Positions 28,180 to 37,568 of a stretch of DNA of 64,000 nucleotides are shown here, one piece after another. The notes under the pieces are model-generated. The model was given only the letters and a program-made list of their open reading frames with translations, searched no databases and was not told where the DNA came from. Origin of the DNA: CAZKYP01 sp964556885 (lineage in GTDB: Bacteria; Planctomycetota; Phycisphaerae; Sedimentisphaerales; Anaerobacaceae); assembly GCA_964556885.1 (NCBI GenBank), contig CAZKYP010000001.1:3953-67952 (forward strand), read 5' to 3'. The position numbers and the translations under genes were made by a program. Numbering within the stretch: position 1 is the stretch's first letter; each line of letters begins with the position of its first letter.

Positions 28180-29757
28180 TCAGCGACATCCGGAAAAATA
28201 TTCCATTTCATTGTTAAGTATCTGTTCAGCCGATTCGAGCAGTTCAATTGCCGAATCGAAATTATTCTCGTTTCGTTTAATCTTCGCCTCTAATAAAAGC
28301 GTATCCACAGAGGGTCTTTGATTGTTAATTTCACTGTTGAGTATCGCTGCTCTTCTTAAATCTCCGGCTTTATAGAATGCCTTTGCGGCCATAGTCATCA
28401 TCCACAACCGGTTCCGATGGTTGTCAGCAATGTGCTCAAACAATTCGGCCGCTTCCAGCCATTCTCCATCCCGGCCGGCCGATTTAGCCTGTTGGAGTAA
28501 ATTGTCGAACTGGAAAGGATACTCCTTAAAGTCCGGTTTTCTTACGGCTATTCCGGAAGCCTTTAAAGATTCATATACTGGTAAATCAGGCCTGTTTTTT
28601 CTGGCAATAAGCAGGTCTTCTTTACGAATCACCGCCGCCCAAAGTTCATCTGTCGATTCTTCAAGCTCAAGTACCTGCCGGTCAACTGGATTGTTGATCA
28701 TTGCGTATAGCGGGATTTCGATCCATAGATCCTTTATTGGATATCTGTCAGATACTATTCCGATATAATCCCCATCACATTTTTCAAGAACCGCATCAAT
28801 ACGTCGGGCTGAAGATGCTGTTTCATCTACTGGTATGAAAATCAGGTTGGGCATATCGGTATTTAATTTGGCAAACTCGGACTTTGGCATGGGTATATAT
28901 ATTTTATATGGGTAGAACGTACACCGCCAGATAGTAAGTATGGCCGTAGCAGTCTGTATGTCTACGTGGTCGGAGAGAAATATGAGTGACATATCCTTAA
29001 TCTTAGGCCAGGGTTTGGCCGGTCTGGTTGTTCGTATTGTCAGTACGTTCCAGAAATATTTGTTTGTATCTTTACGCTGCTGAACCGATATTCTGTCACA
29101 GTCACCCATCGGGTGGTAATATTCACCGGTGATTTCATGGACATGATGAAAATCAGAAAAGAAGACCAGCCGACGAGCCATATCCCAGTCAATTAGAACA
29201 TTTAGCTGCTCGTTGTAAGGCCCGGTTTTATCAAGCAAATCCAAACGGTGCATCAGGCATACGTGCAAAACGTGATTGAATAATAACATAAGGAAACGGT
29301 CGAAGTCCCGGCTGACCTCGACAACTTTACTTAAGACCTGCCGTGTGCCGTCCGACATAACTTTACAGTAAACTTTGTAGAAGTCGCTGTAGGCGACCTG
29401 GCAATCGGTATCTCCTTCGAGGGCATCGACCAGTGTCCGGATATGATTGGGGTAATATATATCATCGTCGTCAAGGTATGCAACATATTTACCTTTGGCC
29501 CTTTCAAGGGCTTCATTTAGAGAATGGGCCTTGCCGCGGTTTTCCTTTCTGTTGATAAATATCAATCGTGGATCTTGAAATGAACGAATTATATCACTAA
29601 CATCATCACCACCGTCGTTGACCACGAGTATCTGCATATTCTCGTAGCTCTGACCAAGAACGCTGGCCAGCGCCTTATGCAAATATTGGGGGCGGTTGAA
29701 AGTCGAAATAAGCACGCTAACCACCGGCCCGGCCATTTTCTCATAATTTTCCGACAT
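28180..29757 (-). CDS. GT2 glycosyltransferase with C-terminal TPR
   Basis: This is a 525-residue protein. Residues 10-230 are a canonical GT2 domain (VSVLISTFNRPQYLHKAL, LVVNDGG, and the metal-binding YLDDDD). A second alpha/beta region of unclear type covers about 245-400. TPR helices occupy the C-terminus (AAELFEHIADNHRN, AAKAFYKAGDLRRAAIL). It belongs to the operon that begins with the GT-B gene upstream under a sigma-54 promoter. A role in flagellar glycan transfer is inferred from position and from the shared GT+TPR architecture. Confidence 0.85.
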   Translation of the reverse strand: MSENYEKMAGPVVSVLISTFNRPQYLHKALASVLGQSYENMQILVVNDGGDDVSDIIRSFQDPRLIFINRKENRGKAHSLNEALERAKGKYVAYLDDDDIYYPNHIRTLVDALEGDTDCQVAYSDFYKVYCKVMSDGTRQVLSKVVEVSRDFDRFLMLLFNHVLHVCLMHRLDLLDKTGPYNEQLNVLIDWDMARRLVFFSDFHHVHEITGEYYHPMGDCDRISVQQRKDTNKYFWNVLTIRTTRPAKPWPKIKDMSLIFLSDHVDIQTATAILTIWRCTFYPYKIYIPMPKSEFAKLNTDMPNLIFIPVDETASSARRIDAVLEKCDGDYIGIVSDRYPIKDLWIEIPLYAMINNPVDRQVLELEESTDELWAAVIRKEDLLIARKNRPDLPVYESLKASGIAVRKPDFKEYPFQFDNLLQQAKSAGRDGEWLEAAELFEHIADNHRNRLWMMTMAAKAFYKAGDLRRAAILNSEINNQRPSVDTLLLEAKIKRNENNFDSAIELLESAEQILNNEMEYFSGCR

Positions 29758-29793
29758 TCCAGGAGTATCTTACTTTCTCTTCGTAACAATGAT

Positions 29794-31350
29794 TTATGTG
29801 ATCCAATTATTCTCGAATATCCGAGAACCAGTAACAGCGGGATGTTTATATTGCTTGATATTGGAATTTTGCGAACTGTTACTTTGCGCGGCCGCAGTTT
29901 GTTGCGAATCTATTGAGGTCTCAATCTGAGTAAAAATATCGTTGATCTTGTTCAACTGTTTATTCAACGAATACTTTTCTTCTACAAAACTACGATACCT
30001 GTGCGGCTCGTACGGCCCGGAGCAAATTTGTTCGCAAAATTCTTCAGCGATATTGAATAAAAATTCGGAGGGGAACGTTTCGCTCGCTCCCGGAAAGTTA
30101 TGTATTACGGGTTTCAAACCGCAAGCCATCGCTTCCAAAAGTCCCATGCCCTGACTCTCGATAAGGCTGGTCGAAACGATGTAATGTTTGTCCCTGAGCC
30201 ATGCATTGACGTTTTCCTGCCAGCCGTCGAAGAAAATCACGTTGTTGAGATTAAGAGCATCAACCATGTGTCTTACATATTGCTCGATGGTTTCATCCTG
30301 GAACATACCTCCAAAGAACAGGCGGTAGCCGGGGTCTATATAGTGTAGTTTCTGCATGCACTGCAAAACAAAAGCAGGATTCTTCACCGCTCTAATGTTA
30401 GACAGGAAGGCTATGTTTTTCCCTCGCGGCCGGTCGACGAAATTAAATTGGTCGAAATTTATACCGTTGGGAATAGTGACGATTGATGTTTGACTTTCAA
30501 GTGATGGGACCTTTCGGAAGAGGGCGTCCTTTACAAACTTGTTACCAATTATTACAAGGTAATCGATGTCGGACCAGTTTATCTGTTGCGGCCACGGCCC
30601 ATAAGCTTCATAACGATGCAATCTTATAATGTTCTTACAGACCTTTGGCATCTTGGAACCGATAACCGCAAGGTCGGTGCACCATTCAAACCATGAAATA
30701 TCGCTCCATTTCATCAAGTCGTACAGTTCTTCCTCTGTTTTACCGTTAAAAATACGTATTTCAAATCGCTGGTCTGTAAATTTTGTGATTTCATCAAGAA
30801 ATTTCATACCATCAGCGCCGCAAATAAATGCCAGCTTCGGTCTTTTGTAACGAATTACATCGATCATCGGCCGCAATATTTCCTGATCGGGACAAATTTG
30901 GAGGGAATGAAGCAACATTTCGATTGCCCCGGCTTTGTTATCCTGATCAAGTAATACATTGGCGGTTCTGTTCAGAACATCTGCATTTAAGATATTCATT
31001 CGCTCCATATCATTAAAAAGCTGTACCGCTTCATTTGCTCTGCCGGTCGCCAGATATGCCTCCACCAGGTTCCAAACTATTTCACCGGAATCGTTTTTCA
31101 GGGAACGGGCCTTGAGGAAATGATCTATGGCTTCTTTTGAGCGGCCCAGGCAATGGAGAATCGCTCCTGTATCATTCAGGGCCTGTGCATCATTTTTATC
31201 GGTAAGAAGATATTCCTGCATGTACACAAGGGCCTGCTCGTATTGTCCGTTTTCGGCTAATTTCAAACCTTTTTCGTAATTATTGAGGTTTCCATGGTTT
31301 CCATCATGTATTTGCCCATCGTGGCTGTTCAAATTTATGTCCTTTATCAT
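29794..31350 (-). CDS. TPR-GT4 family glycosyltransferase
   Basis: The protein has 518 residues. The first 165 are TPR repeats (ALVYMQEYLLTDKNDAQAL, AVQLFNDMERMN). The rest is a GT-B glycosyltransferase of group 1/GT4 type, with the donor-binding block STSLIESQGMGLLEAMACGLKPVI. It is the first gene after a sigma-54 promoter in the 210-bp gap below flgL, and has a strong GGGAG ribosome-binding site eight bases before ATG. The N-terminal TPR plus GT-B layout recalls TPR-guided protein glycosyltransferases, so it is a good candidate for the enzyme that touches the protein. That is inference. Confidence 0.85.
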   Translation of the reverse strand: MIKDINLNSHDGQIHDGNHGNLNNYEKGLKLAENGQYEQALVYMQEYLLTDKNDAQALNDTGAILHCLGRSKEAIDHFLKARSLKNDSGEIVWNLVEAYLATGRANEAVQLFNDMERMNILNADVLNRTANVLLDQDNKAGAIEMLLHSLQICPDQEILRPMIDVIRYKRPKLAFICGADGMKFLDEITKFTDQRFEIRIFNGKTEEELYDLMKWSDISWFEWCTDLAVIGSKMPKVCKNIIRLHRYEAYGPWPQQINWSDIDYLVIIGNKFVKDALFRKVPSLESQTSIVTIPNGINFDQFNFVDRPRGKNIAFLSNIRAVKNPAFVLQCMQKLHYIDPGYRLFFGGMFQDETIEQYVRHMVDALNLNNVIFFDGWQENVNAWLRDKHYIVSTSLIESQGMGLLEAMACGLKPVIHNFPGASETFPSEFLFNIAEEFCEQICSGPYEPHRYRSFVEEKYSLNKQLNKINDIFTQIETSIDSQQTAAAQSNSSQNSNIKQYKHPAVTGSRIFENNWIT

Positions 31351-31423
31351 TTTCTATACTCCCTTATAGACCTTATTTATAGCAAGTCCAGTTGCAATAA
31401 CAGCCGAAGCCTTTTTTGATTCA

Positions 31424-31438
31424 GCAAATTCCGTGCCG
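31424..31438 (-). promoter_or_regulatory. Sigma-54 promoter for the TPR-glycosyltransferase operon
   Basis: The minus strand reads CGGCACGGAATTTGC, a full GGCACG-N4-TTGC match. The predicted start near 31412 gives a leader of about 62 nt before the ATG at 31350. It lies inside the only sizeable gap between flgL and the island. Confidence 0.7.
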
Positions 31439-31560
31439 CCCGCCCGAACCAATAAATAAAGGCAATAATATGTTGGCCGGCCCGGAAATCTGTATAAATA
31501 TCAAACATCCGCGCCTTTTAAGATGGCTGCATTTCTTGCTTTGATTCTGGTAAATACTGA

Positions 31561-32745
31561 TTATTGAAGGAAATCAATCAATGAAGCAGATGTAAGTGTG
31601 CCGATAACCGAAAGCGACATTTGGTACAGAATTTCACGACGGGACAGATCGATGGCAATTTGGGCAATATCGGCTTCCTGCAGGCGGGTGGTTTCGTCTT
31701 CAGTGTTGTATTTAATATTTTCCAGTGAATTCTTTATATCTTCCAAGAATCCGATTCTCGATCCCGCAGAAACGGATTTCTCCGCTAAAAGACTTCTAAC
31801 CTCTTCCAGTGAATCGACAGCCATATCTCGCAGCTCCGACAATTCGGCTTCAGAGAATTCTTGATCATTCTCTAAAATATCACGAATAGTAATGAGCGTT
31901 TGAAATATATTATGAGTTCCTGGTACGCTCACCATATCAGTTCCTGTGCGGCTTATTTCGGTAGTATCGATATACAATACTTCTCCGGTAGTAGAATTGG
32001 TAACCGCCAGATTGGTATCTGTGCCGTCGGTATGAAAAGTGCTCAAGCCGCCGTCAATAGATAAAGTATAATCTCCGGCTGAGCCGGTGACGGTCAGCCA
32101 TATATTTCCTTTTACGCTCGAAGTACCGGTCCCGGTCTGAGCACCGGTCTGACCTACAAAAACCGGCTCGCCGCGATCGTCTGAACTGAATAAATCATCA
32201 CCGACAAAAAATGCCGATGAGTTGATATTGGGAGCTATTTCTATATTTCGATTCTCATAACTGCCCTGGTAGGTAACACTGGTTATTTCCCCGTTGGTTC
32301 GTTCGATAAGGTACGGTACTGTAGTTGTGTTACTCCCCCCGAAGAGATATTGGTTCGAATGTTTGGTATTGGCAAGTAAAACCATCTGCTCCAATATGTC
32401 GTTGATTTCTTCGGCGGTTCTTGCCCTTGCATCTTCTGTATATATACCGCTGGTAATCTGTGTAAGAAGTGTGTTGGTTGACGACAGGCTCGTTGACATG
32501 TCGTCGATCACGCTGGACGAAATCTCCAGAGTGCTGATAACCTCCGAGAGACTGTCAATGTAACTGGTCAGTGATCTGTCCTGAGAATTCAATCCCAGCA
32601 CTCTGAACGCGCTCGAAGGATCGTCTGACGAACGATTAATTCGCGAGCCTGTGGCTACCTGTTCCTGCAATAATGCCATTGCGTTAGTATGAAGACGCAA
32701 AGCATAGCTTGCATTGTCATATATGCTGTTCAGTGTTCCACTCAT
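31561..32745 (-). CDS. flgL: Hook-filament junction protein FlgL
   Basis: This 394-residue FlgL (HAP3) has the flagellin-like N-terminus (ALRLHTNAMALLQEQVATGSRINRSSDDPS) and a C-terminal helical D0 segment (LQEADIAQIAIDLSRREILYQMSLSVIG). Between them is a beta-rich insertion. FlgL joins the FlgK ring to the filament. It follows flgK by 49 bp and is the last gene of the hook-junction run. Confidence 0.95.
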   Translation of the reverse strand: MSGTLNSIYDNASYALRLHTNAMALLQEQVATGSRINRSSDDPSSAFRVLGLNSQDRSLTSYIDSLSEVISTLEISSSVIDDMSTSLSSTNTLLTQITSGIYTEDARARTAEEINDILEQMVLLANTKHSNQYLFGGSNTTTVPYLIERTNGEITSVTYQGSYENRNIEIAPNINSSAFFVGDDLFSSDDRGEPVFVGQTGAQTGTGTSSVKGNIWLTVTGSAGDYTLSIDGGLSTFHTDGTDTNLAVTNSTTGEVLYIDTTEISRTGTDMVSVPGTHNIFQTLITIRDILENDQEFSEAELSELRDMAVDSLEEVRSLLAEKSVSAGSRIGFLEDIKNSLENIKYNTEDETTRLQEADIAQIAIDLSRREILYQMSLSVIGTLTSASLIDFLQ

Positions 32746-32794
32746 ATTTGTTTCCGTTATAAGAAATTATTTGTATGGTATTAACAAGATATCG

Positions 32795-34762
32795 TCATAT
32801 TATGTCCATGACCGTCGACATTGATGATTGAACTATGTTAAGATATTTGGACATTGCCTTGAACATCTGCTCAAAAACGAGCATCGCTGCGGCTTCGTCA
32901 TTAATATTGACGCCACTTGTATTGCTTTCCTGGTTCTTGAGGTTCTGAATCACAGCCTCGATATTGTCGTAGCGCATCTGCCTTGTGGACACATCCTGTC
33001 CGACGTTGGTGATCAACTGGCGATAGAACTCACCGAGTGTCTGATCATTCAGTTCGGTCATGACCTTATCCTGTAAGTCCACTATCCGTGAAACATTGGC
33101 ATTATCCATCATATCGGAACCCAATGCCGTTGCAATGCGTCCGAGATCGTCGATTATATCCGAACAGACATCTATATCCGAAGCGTTGCTGCCGGAGAAG
33201 AATGTGTTGATTCCTACGGCCGCTAAAAAGCCGGATGTATCTGTTTGTGCAAAAACATCTACGTCGAAATTATCTGTGGCGCCGAAATCACCGGTGCCCA
33301 CAGATATTTTAATTCCGTTACCTATGTCAATCTTGTCGCCTGCTGCATACCCGCTGCCTATACTAACTGTGGCGATCACATCACCGGTCCCTCCGTCAGC
33401 CCTGACTTCGAGTTGCAGGCTGCCGTTCCCAACCGAGCCGGCGCCGGATACTGTGAATTTATAAGTGTCGTTTTCGTCGCCTGTGTAAATGCCGGAAACT
33501 GTAATTTGCGGGACTGTTCCTCCCGTTAAAACGGATGCTGTCGGTTCACTTAGGACCGCGGGGAGAAAATCAAATTCATAGTTTGATTCGGCCTCTATAT
33601 GGAGCGCCGAGCTGGCTACGACCGCGTCCAGACCGGTTATTGAAGAAATAGCAGCAGCTATAGTGCTGAGTGAATCCGTTGAAACATCGACAGGGATAAA
33701 GTTCCTTGTTATTTCTCCGGTACTGGTGTTGATTACTCTTATATAAATATTGCCGTCCGATATAGATTCGCCAAGAGAGTCCAGAGTCCCGCTTGCAACC
33801 GGCCAGCCCGAAATCTCCGTAAAAGAGCCCTCCGAACCGACGCCCTGAACATGATACTGGTTGATTTGTTGAATTATTATGCCTGCCAGGTCGTCCATGT
33901 CACTTTTAATGTCAGGAATGATATCGTTCCTGAGTGAAATCAATCCGCCAAGTCTTCCCCCCTGGACATCGGATGTATAACTGGTTGTATTGACCATGCC
34001 AATACCTAATTCTCCATCCTCCGTCAAACCGGTCCGTAGTTCTATAGCAGAGGTGCCTGTCACTACGGGCATCGTGGATACACTCAGATCAATCATTCCG
34101 TTATCACGAGTCTGTGCTTCGACGCTTATCAGCTCGGAGATTTCTGCAATGCACTGGTCTCTCTGGTCTCTCAGATTGTTCGCCTCACCTCCGGCAAATT
34201 CCTGTTTTGCTATACTCTCGTTAAGTTCGGCAACTCTGTTTACAAGTAAATTAATCTGCTCGACCGTATTATCAGCTTCCAGCTCAATCTGCTCTTCCAG
34301 GGTTGAAAGAAAATCCGAAGATGTCCTGAATTGATCGGACAAAGATTGTGCCGCTGTCACGGCCTGGTTTTGCCAGATTGATTCGGTCGGATGGGCAGAC
34401 AAATCCTGCATCGCGATGAAAAAATCGTCCAAAGCCGTGCTCAGGCTGCTTCCTTCCGAAAACTCTCCAAATGTACTTTCTATCGTTTGTAATGTAGAAA
34501 GCTCCTGTGAAACCTGTCCGAATATTGACTTCTGGTTGAATATCTCCTGTTGCAGAAAAGTATCGATAATCCTTGTGACACTGGTAACTTCGACACCGCC
34601 TCCGAAAAGAACATCACCAACTTGTCCGGAGTATGAGGGAGTTAGTTCAATTTTCTGTTTGTGATAGCCTTCGGTTGCAGCGTTGGCGATATTATTGCCG
34701 ATTACTTCAAAAGCCCTCTGGGCCGCAGTAATGCCGCTGATTCCTATATAATAACTGTCCAT
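32795..34762 (-). CDS. flgK: Hook-filament junction protein FlgK
   Basis: This 655-residue FlgK (HAP1) has the rod/hook N-terminal signature (ISGITAAQRAFEVIGNNIANAATEGYHKQ) and the C-terminal coiled coil with NDEAAAMLVFEQMFKAMSKYL. The middle carries an expanded beta-rich domain, longer than the usual 550. The ATG has GGAG seven bases upstream. It lies between flgN, its likely export chaperone, and flgL. Confidence 0.96.
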   Translation of the reverse strand: MDSYYIGISGITAAQRAFEVIGNNIANAATEGYHKQKIELTPSYSGQVGDVLFGGGVEVTSVTRIIDTFLQQEIFNQKSIFGQVSQELSTLQTIESTFGEFSEGSSLSTALDDFFIAMQDLSAHPTESIWQNQAVTAAQSLSDQFRTSSDFLSTLEEQIELEADNTVEQINLLVNRVAELNESIAKQEFAGGEANNLRDQRDQCIAEISELISVEAQTRDNGMIDLSVSTMPVVTGTSAIELRTGLTEDGELGIGMVNTTSYTSDVQGGRLGGLISLRNDIIPDIKSDMDDLAGIIIQQINQYHVQGVGSEGSFTEISGWPVASGTLDSLGESISDGNIYIRVINTSTGEITRNFIPVDVSTDSLSTIAAAISSITGLDAVVASSALHIEAESNYEFDFLPAVLSEPTASVLTGGTVPQITVSGIYTGDENDTYKFTVSGAGSVGNGSLQLEVRADGGTGDVIATVSIGSGYAAGDKIDIGNGIKISVGTGDFGATDNFDVDVFAQTDTSGFLAAVGINTFFSGSNASDIDVCSDIIDDLGRIATALGSDMMDNANVSRIVDLQDKVMTELNDQTLGEFYRQLITNVGQDVSTRQMRYDNIEAVIQNLKNQESNTSGVNINDEAAAMLVFEQMFKAMSKYLNIVQSSMSTVMDII

Positions 34763-34844
34763 CTGCTTGCTCCGTCGATAATACTGCTCTGTTTATATGT
34801 GTACCGATAGCATACCGGACAATGCTTTGTATGTTATGGATATT

Positions 34845-35366
34845 TCAGAACTGCAAATTTACAAACGCCATATCGGTCTGCTTTCTGGTTGTCCCCTTTG
34901 AGTCGTAACTAACAACATCTGTTTTACCCATATTAAAAATGCTTTTTAACAGCATATTATTGATACGGGCACACTCGTTTAGCAGCAGGGCGGTGCTCAG
35001 ATGTTCCTTCCTGAGTTCTTCGATCAGCGATTTTAATTTAGATTTTGTTTCGGTTAGTTTTGTTCTTGCCGTTTCGGACACATTTTCTTCGAGGGTGGAT
35101 AAAGTTATTTGTTCTACGGGACATTCAAGTTCCTTCGCCAGTTCCTCTCGTATTGACTGCCGGTTCAATTCGTTTTTACGGTAGTCTTCCGACTTTGCCA
35201 GAACGATCTCAAGCATTTTACCGAGTGCGGCGTCATCCCGTCGGATTATCAGCTCTCGCAGTTCGTTCAGTTGTGAGATAGTATCGTGTATGTGCTTACA
35301 ATCATTGTCGAGACAGGCAGCCAGCTCATTGATTTTATCATCCGTTATAATTGCAATCGATTTCAT
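34845..35366 (-). CDS. flgN: Flagellar export chaperone FlgN
   Basis: This 173-residue helical protein shows the FlgN pattern. It has repeated acidic/leucine heptads (HIHDTISQLNELRELI), a central NRQSIREELAKEL, and a C-terminal NECARINNMLLKSI followed by a flexible tail with DVVSYDSKG. FlgN binds the C-termini of FlgK and FlgL to keep them export-ready. It is directly upstream of flgK and overlaps flgJ by 4 bp. Confidence 0.85.
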   Translation of the reverse strand: MKSIAIITDDKINELAACLDNDCKHIHDTISQLNELRELIIRRDDAALGKMLEIVLAKSEDYRKNELNRQSIREELAKELECPVEQITLSTLEENVSETARTKLTETKSKLKSLIEELRKEHLSTALLLNECARINNMLLKSIFNMGKTDVVSYDSKGTTRKQTDMAFVNLQF

Positions 35367-35710
35367 AAATTTCCATCCGGAGAATTTGCTATATTTGTCT
35401 GGTTGGTATCTTTTATAAATTTATATATGTCTTCCCACAAACCCAGGCCGCCATTGTCTGCAACATCACGTGCAAGGTGCAGCCAGAAAATCCCCTGTAT
35501 CTGCTCGGAAGCCCCATCTTCTTCAGAATCCCAGTCGACGACCGTATTTTTCATCTCGTCAAATATCTTGTTGAGCAGAACCGATTCAAAATCTTTGGCG
35601 ATCTGCTTTTTTTTCTCATCCGAAACGCTACCAATATTTGACGTATTAATATTGTCAAGTAAAGATGGTGGCGAAACGGGCTGTGTTAAAATTAACTGGA
35701 CACTGTCCAT
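35363..35710 (-). CDS. flgJ: Single-domain FlgJ rod-binding protein
   Basis: The 115-residue protein has only the N-terminal rod-binding domain (AKDFESVLLNKIFDEM ... LARDVADNGGLGLWEDI) and lacks the C-terminal muramidase domain of enteric FlgJ. Another enzyme must therefore open the peptidoglycan. This short form is common outside gamma- and beta-proteobacteria. Its 3' end overlaps the flgN start and it follows flgI by 10 bp. Confidence 0.85.
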   Translation of the reverse strand: MDSVQLILTQPVSPPSLLDNINTSNIGSVSDEKKKQIAKDFESVLLNKIFDEMKNTVVDWDSEEDGASEQIQGIFWLHLARDVADNGGLGLWEDIYKFIKDTNQTNIANSPDGNL

Positions 35711-35720
35711 AAAACTGCTC

Positions 35721-36869
35721 CTACATTATCACAAGTTTGGCCTGAAGTGCGCCGGCCTTCTTCAGGGCATTGAATATTGCTATCAGGTCGCTCGGTGTTG
35801 CGCCGATACTGTTGAGGCTCTTGGCCAGTTCCGAGACCGTGACCGAGCGAGAAACAGGAACGAGGTACGAGTTTCGTTCCTGGACGTCCAACATGGTATC
35901 TGGAACTCTTTCGGTCGTGCCTGCATCCGAAAATGGAGCATTGGGTTGGGAAACAGTCTCCGATTCTTTAATTTTCACAATCAGCCCGCCCTGAGATATC
36001 CCCACTGCGGAAATGCCGACGTGCTCGCCGACAACGATGGTACCTGTGCGTTCGTTGATAACAACAATCGCCGGGACGTCAACTTCAACTTCAGGCTTTG
36101 TTATATTGTCTATGAAATCGGCAATACCGGCCTGAGTAATATTGTTGGGTATCTTGACCTTGATTGTGCCGGCGTCAATCACCACGGTACTGTTGGGGTA
36201 GTCCTGGTTGATAATTTTGCTGATTCGCTCTGCGGTTGAAAAATCACTGTTTCTGAGATTCAGCGTTATGAACCTGTACCCGCCGATTTGTTCGATGAAG
36301 GTCGCAAGCTCCTCCATTTCAACCGTTGCACCGCCTGGGATTCGTCCGACTGTTTGGTGATTCTTGGTAATTGAGGCTTTCTCACCTGAAGCGGTCCAGC
36401 CGCCGATTGAAACTCCACCGTCGGCGACAGCATAAACCTGGCCGTCAAGACCTCTCAATGGCGTCGGAAGCAGTTTCCCGCCCTGAAGACTGCTAGCGTC
36501 TCCGATGGTTGATACATCAACGTCGATTCTTGAGCCTTCGCGGGAAAATGGACCTAGTTCTGCGGTAACCCATACTACTGCGACATTTTTACCGGTTAAA
36601 TCAGATGGGGAGAGGACTAAACCAGAGTCCCTCAAGATATTCGTCAGCATTTGTCTCGCAAGTAGTGTAGTATCGCCGGTTCCCGCCAGGCCGACGACCA
36701 GACCCACACCGGTCAGCGGGTTGCTGCGAAGCCCCTGGATATCGACGATATCCTTTATTCGCTCACACCGCCCGACACCGGGCATCGATGCACAAATTAC
36801 AACTGCACAGGCAATCAGTATTATTATGTCACTTTGTTTTTTCAACCGAATGTGCTCAGATAACGTCAT
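35721..36869 (-). CDS. flgI: Flagellar P-ring protein FlgI
   Basis: This is a 382-residue protein with an N-terminal signal peptide (hydrophobic stretch about residues 14-30, cleavage near GRC) followed by the FlgI hallmark DIVDIQGLRSNPLTGVGLVVGL and internal INERTGTIVVGEHV. FlgI forms the periplasmic P ring around the rod. It shows that the cell has a periplasm and a peptidoglycan-anchored bushing. It lies between flgH and flgJ. Confidence 0.96.
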   Translation of the reverse strand: MTLSEHIRLKKQSDIIILIACAVVICASMPGVGRCERIKDIVDIQGLRSNPLTGVGLVVGLAGTGDTTLLARQMLTNILRDSGLVLSPSDLTGKNVAVVWVTAELGPFSREGSRIDVDVSTIGDASSLQGGKLLPTPLRGLDGQVYAVADGGVSIGGWTASGEKASITKNHQTVGRIPGGATVEMEELATFIEQIGGYRFITLNLRNSDFSTAERISKIINQDYPNSTVVIDAGTIKVKIPNNITQAGIADFIDNITKPEVEVDVPAIVVINERTGTIVVGEHVGISAVGISQGGLIVKIKESETVSQPNAPFSDAGTTERVPDTMLDVQERNSYLVPVSRSVTVSELAKSLNSIGATPSDLIAIFNALKKAGALQAKLVIM

Positions 36870-36909
36870 AGGTAAATACTTTCAAAAATTGCTGTTAACA
36901 GCCTTAATT

Positions 36910-37518
36910 TCATAACGGCCAGATGATGTCGAATATCCCGCCGAGCCAGCCCTGTTTGGTATAAGGGGCCGAGACACCGGCGTTCCTTGTCACAATGCGG
37001 AAATCTGCAACCTGCTCGCTCATGATCGTGTTGTCAAATGCAATGTCACTCGGCCTGATTATACCGCTTACCTCAATTGTCTGGATGTCGCCGGCAATGT
37101 TGCGGTAACGGTTTCCCATGACGACAAGATTCCGGTTCGGCAGAACGTCCATAACGACCACGGTAATACTGTCGATGAACGAACGTTCATCCTTGTAATC
37201 GGCTTTGCCCTTCAACTCGTTATCCGAGCCGGCACTCATGCCGAATTCGCCGAGATCTGCGAAATTGCCCATAACACCGTTAAAAGTCGTCGAACGGTCG
37301 GTTTCTTTCTTCAAATCTCTTTTTGCCTTGTTGTCGACTTTGCTGTCTTCGGTGATTTTTACCGTCAGGACGTCTCCTATCCGATGGGCTACATCGTCGG
37401 CATAGAGGGTTTTCATGTTCTTATCTCTTTTAGCCCAGATCGAATCCGCCTTTGTGCAGGTAACACCAAAAAACACAAAAAAAATAACTATAATCCATAG
37501 AACTTTGCTTTTGTTCAT
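36910..37518 (-). CDS. flgH: Flagellar L-ring protein FlgH, no clear lipobox
   Basis: I chose ATG 37518 (202 residues) over a start ten codons upstream, because an AAAAGGAG lies five bases before it. The body has the FlgH motifs LTVKITEDSKVDNKAKRD, VVMGNRYRN and VSGIIRPSDI. FlgH is normally a lipoprotein. Here the signal sequence ends FFGVTC-TKA with Thr before the Cys and no typical L-x-G-C, so lipidation is doubtful and cleavage after TKA is possible. It forms the outer-membrane L ring. Confidence 0.93.
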   Translation of the reverse strand: MNKSKVLWIIVIFFVFFGVTCTKADSIWAKRDKNMKTLYADDVAHRIGDVLTVKITEDSKVDNKAKRDLKKETDRSTTFNGVMGNFADLGEFGMSAGSDNELKGKADYKDERSFIDSITVVVMDVLPNRNLVVMGNRYRNIAGDIQTIEVSGIIRPSDIAFDNTIMSEQVADFRIVTRNAGVSAPYTKQGWLGGIFDIIWPL

Positions 37519-37568
37519 TGTTACTCCTTTTAAGAGAATAAGTTCCATTTGAATTCTATTAGAGTTTT

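Noticed and set aside
34323..34337. Sigma-54-like CGGCACA-N4-TTGT inside flgK
   Set aside because: The -12 element lacks the essential GC, and the site lies within coding sequence.
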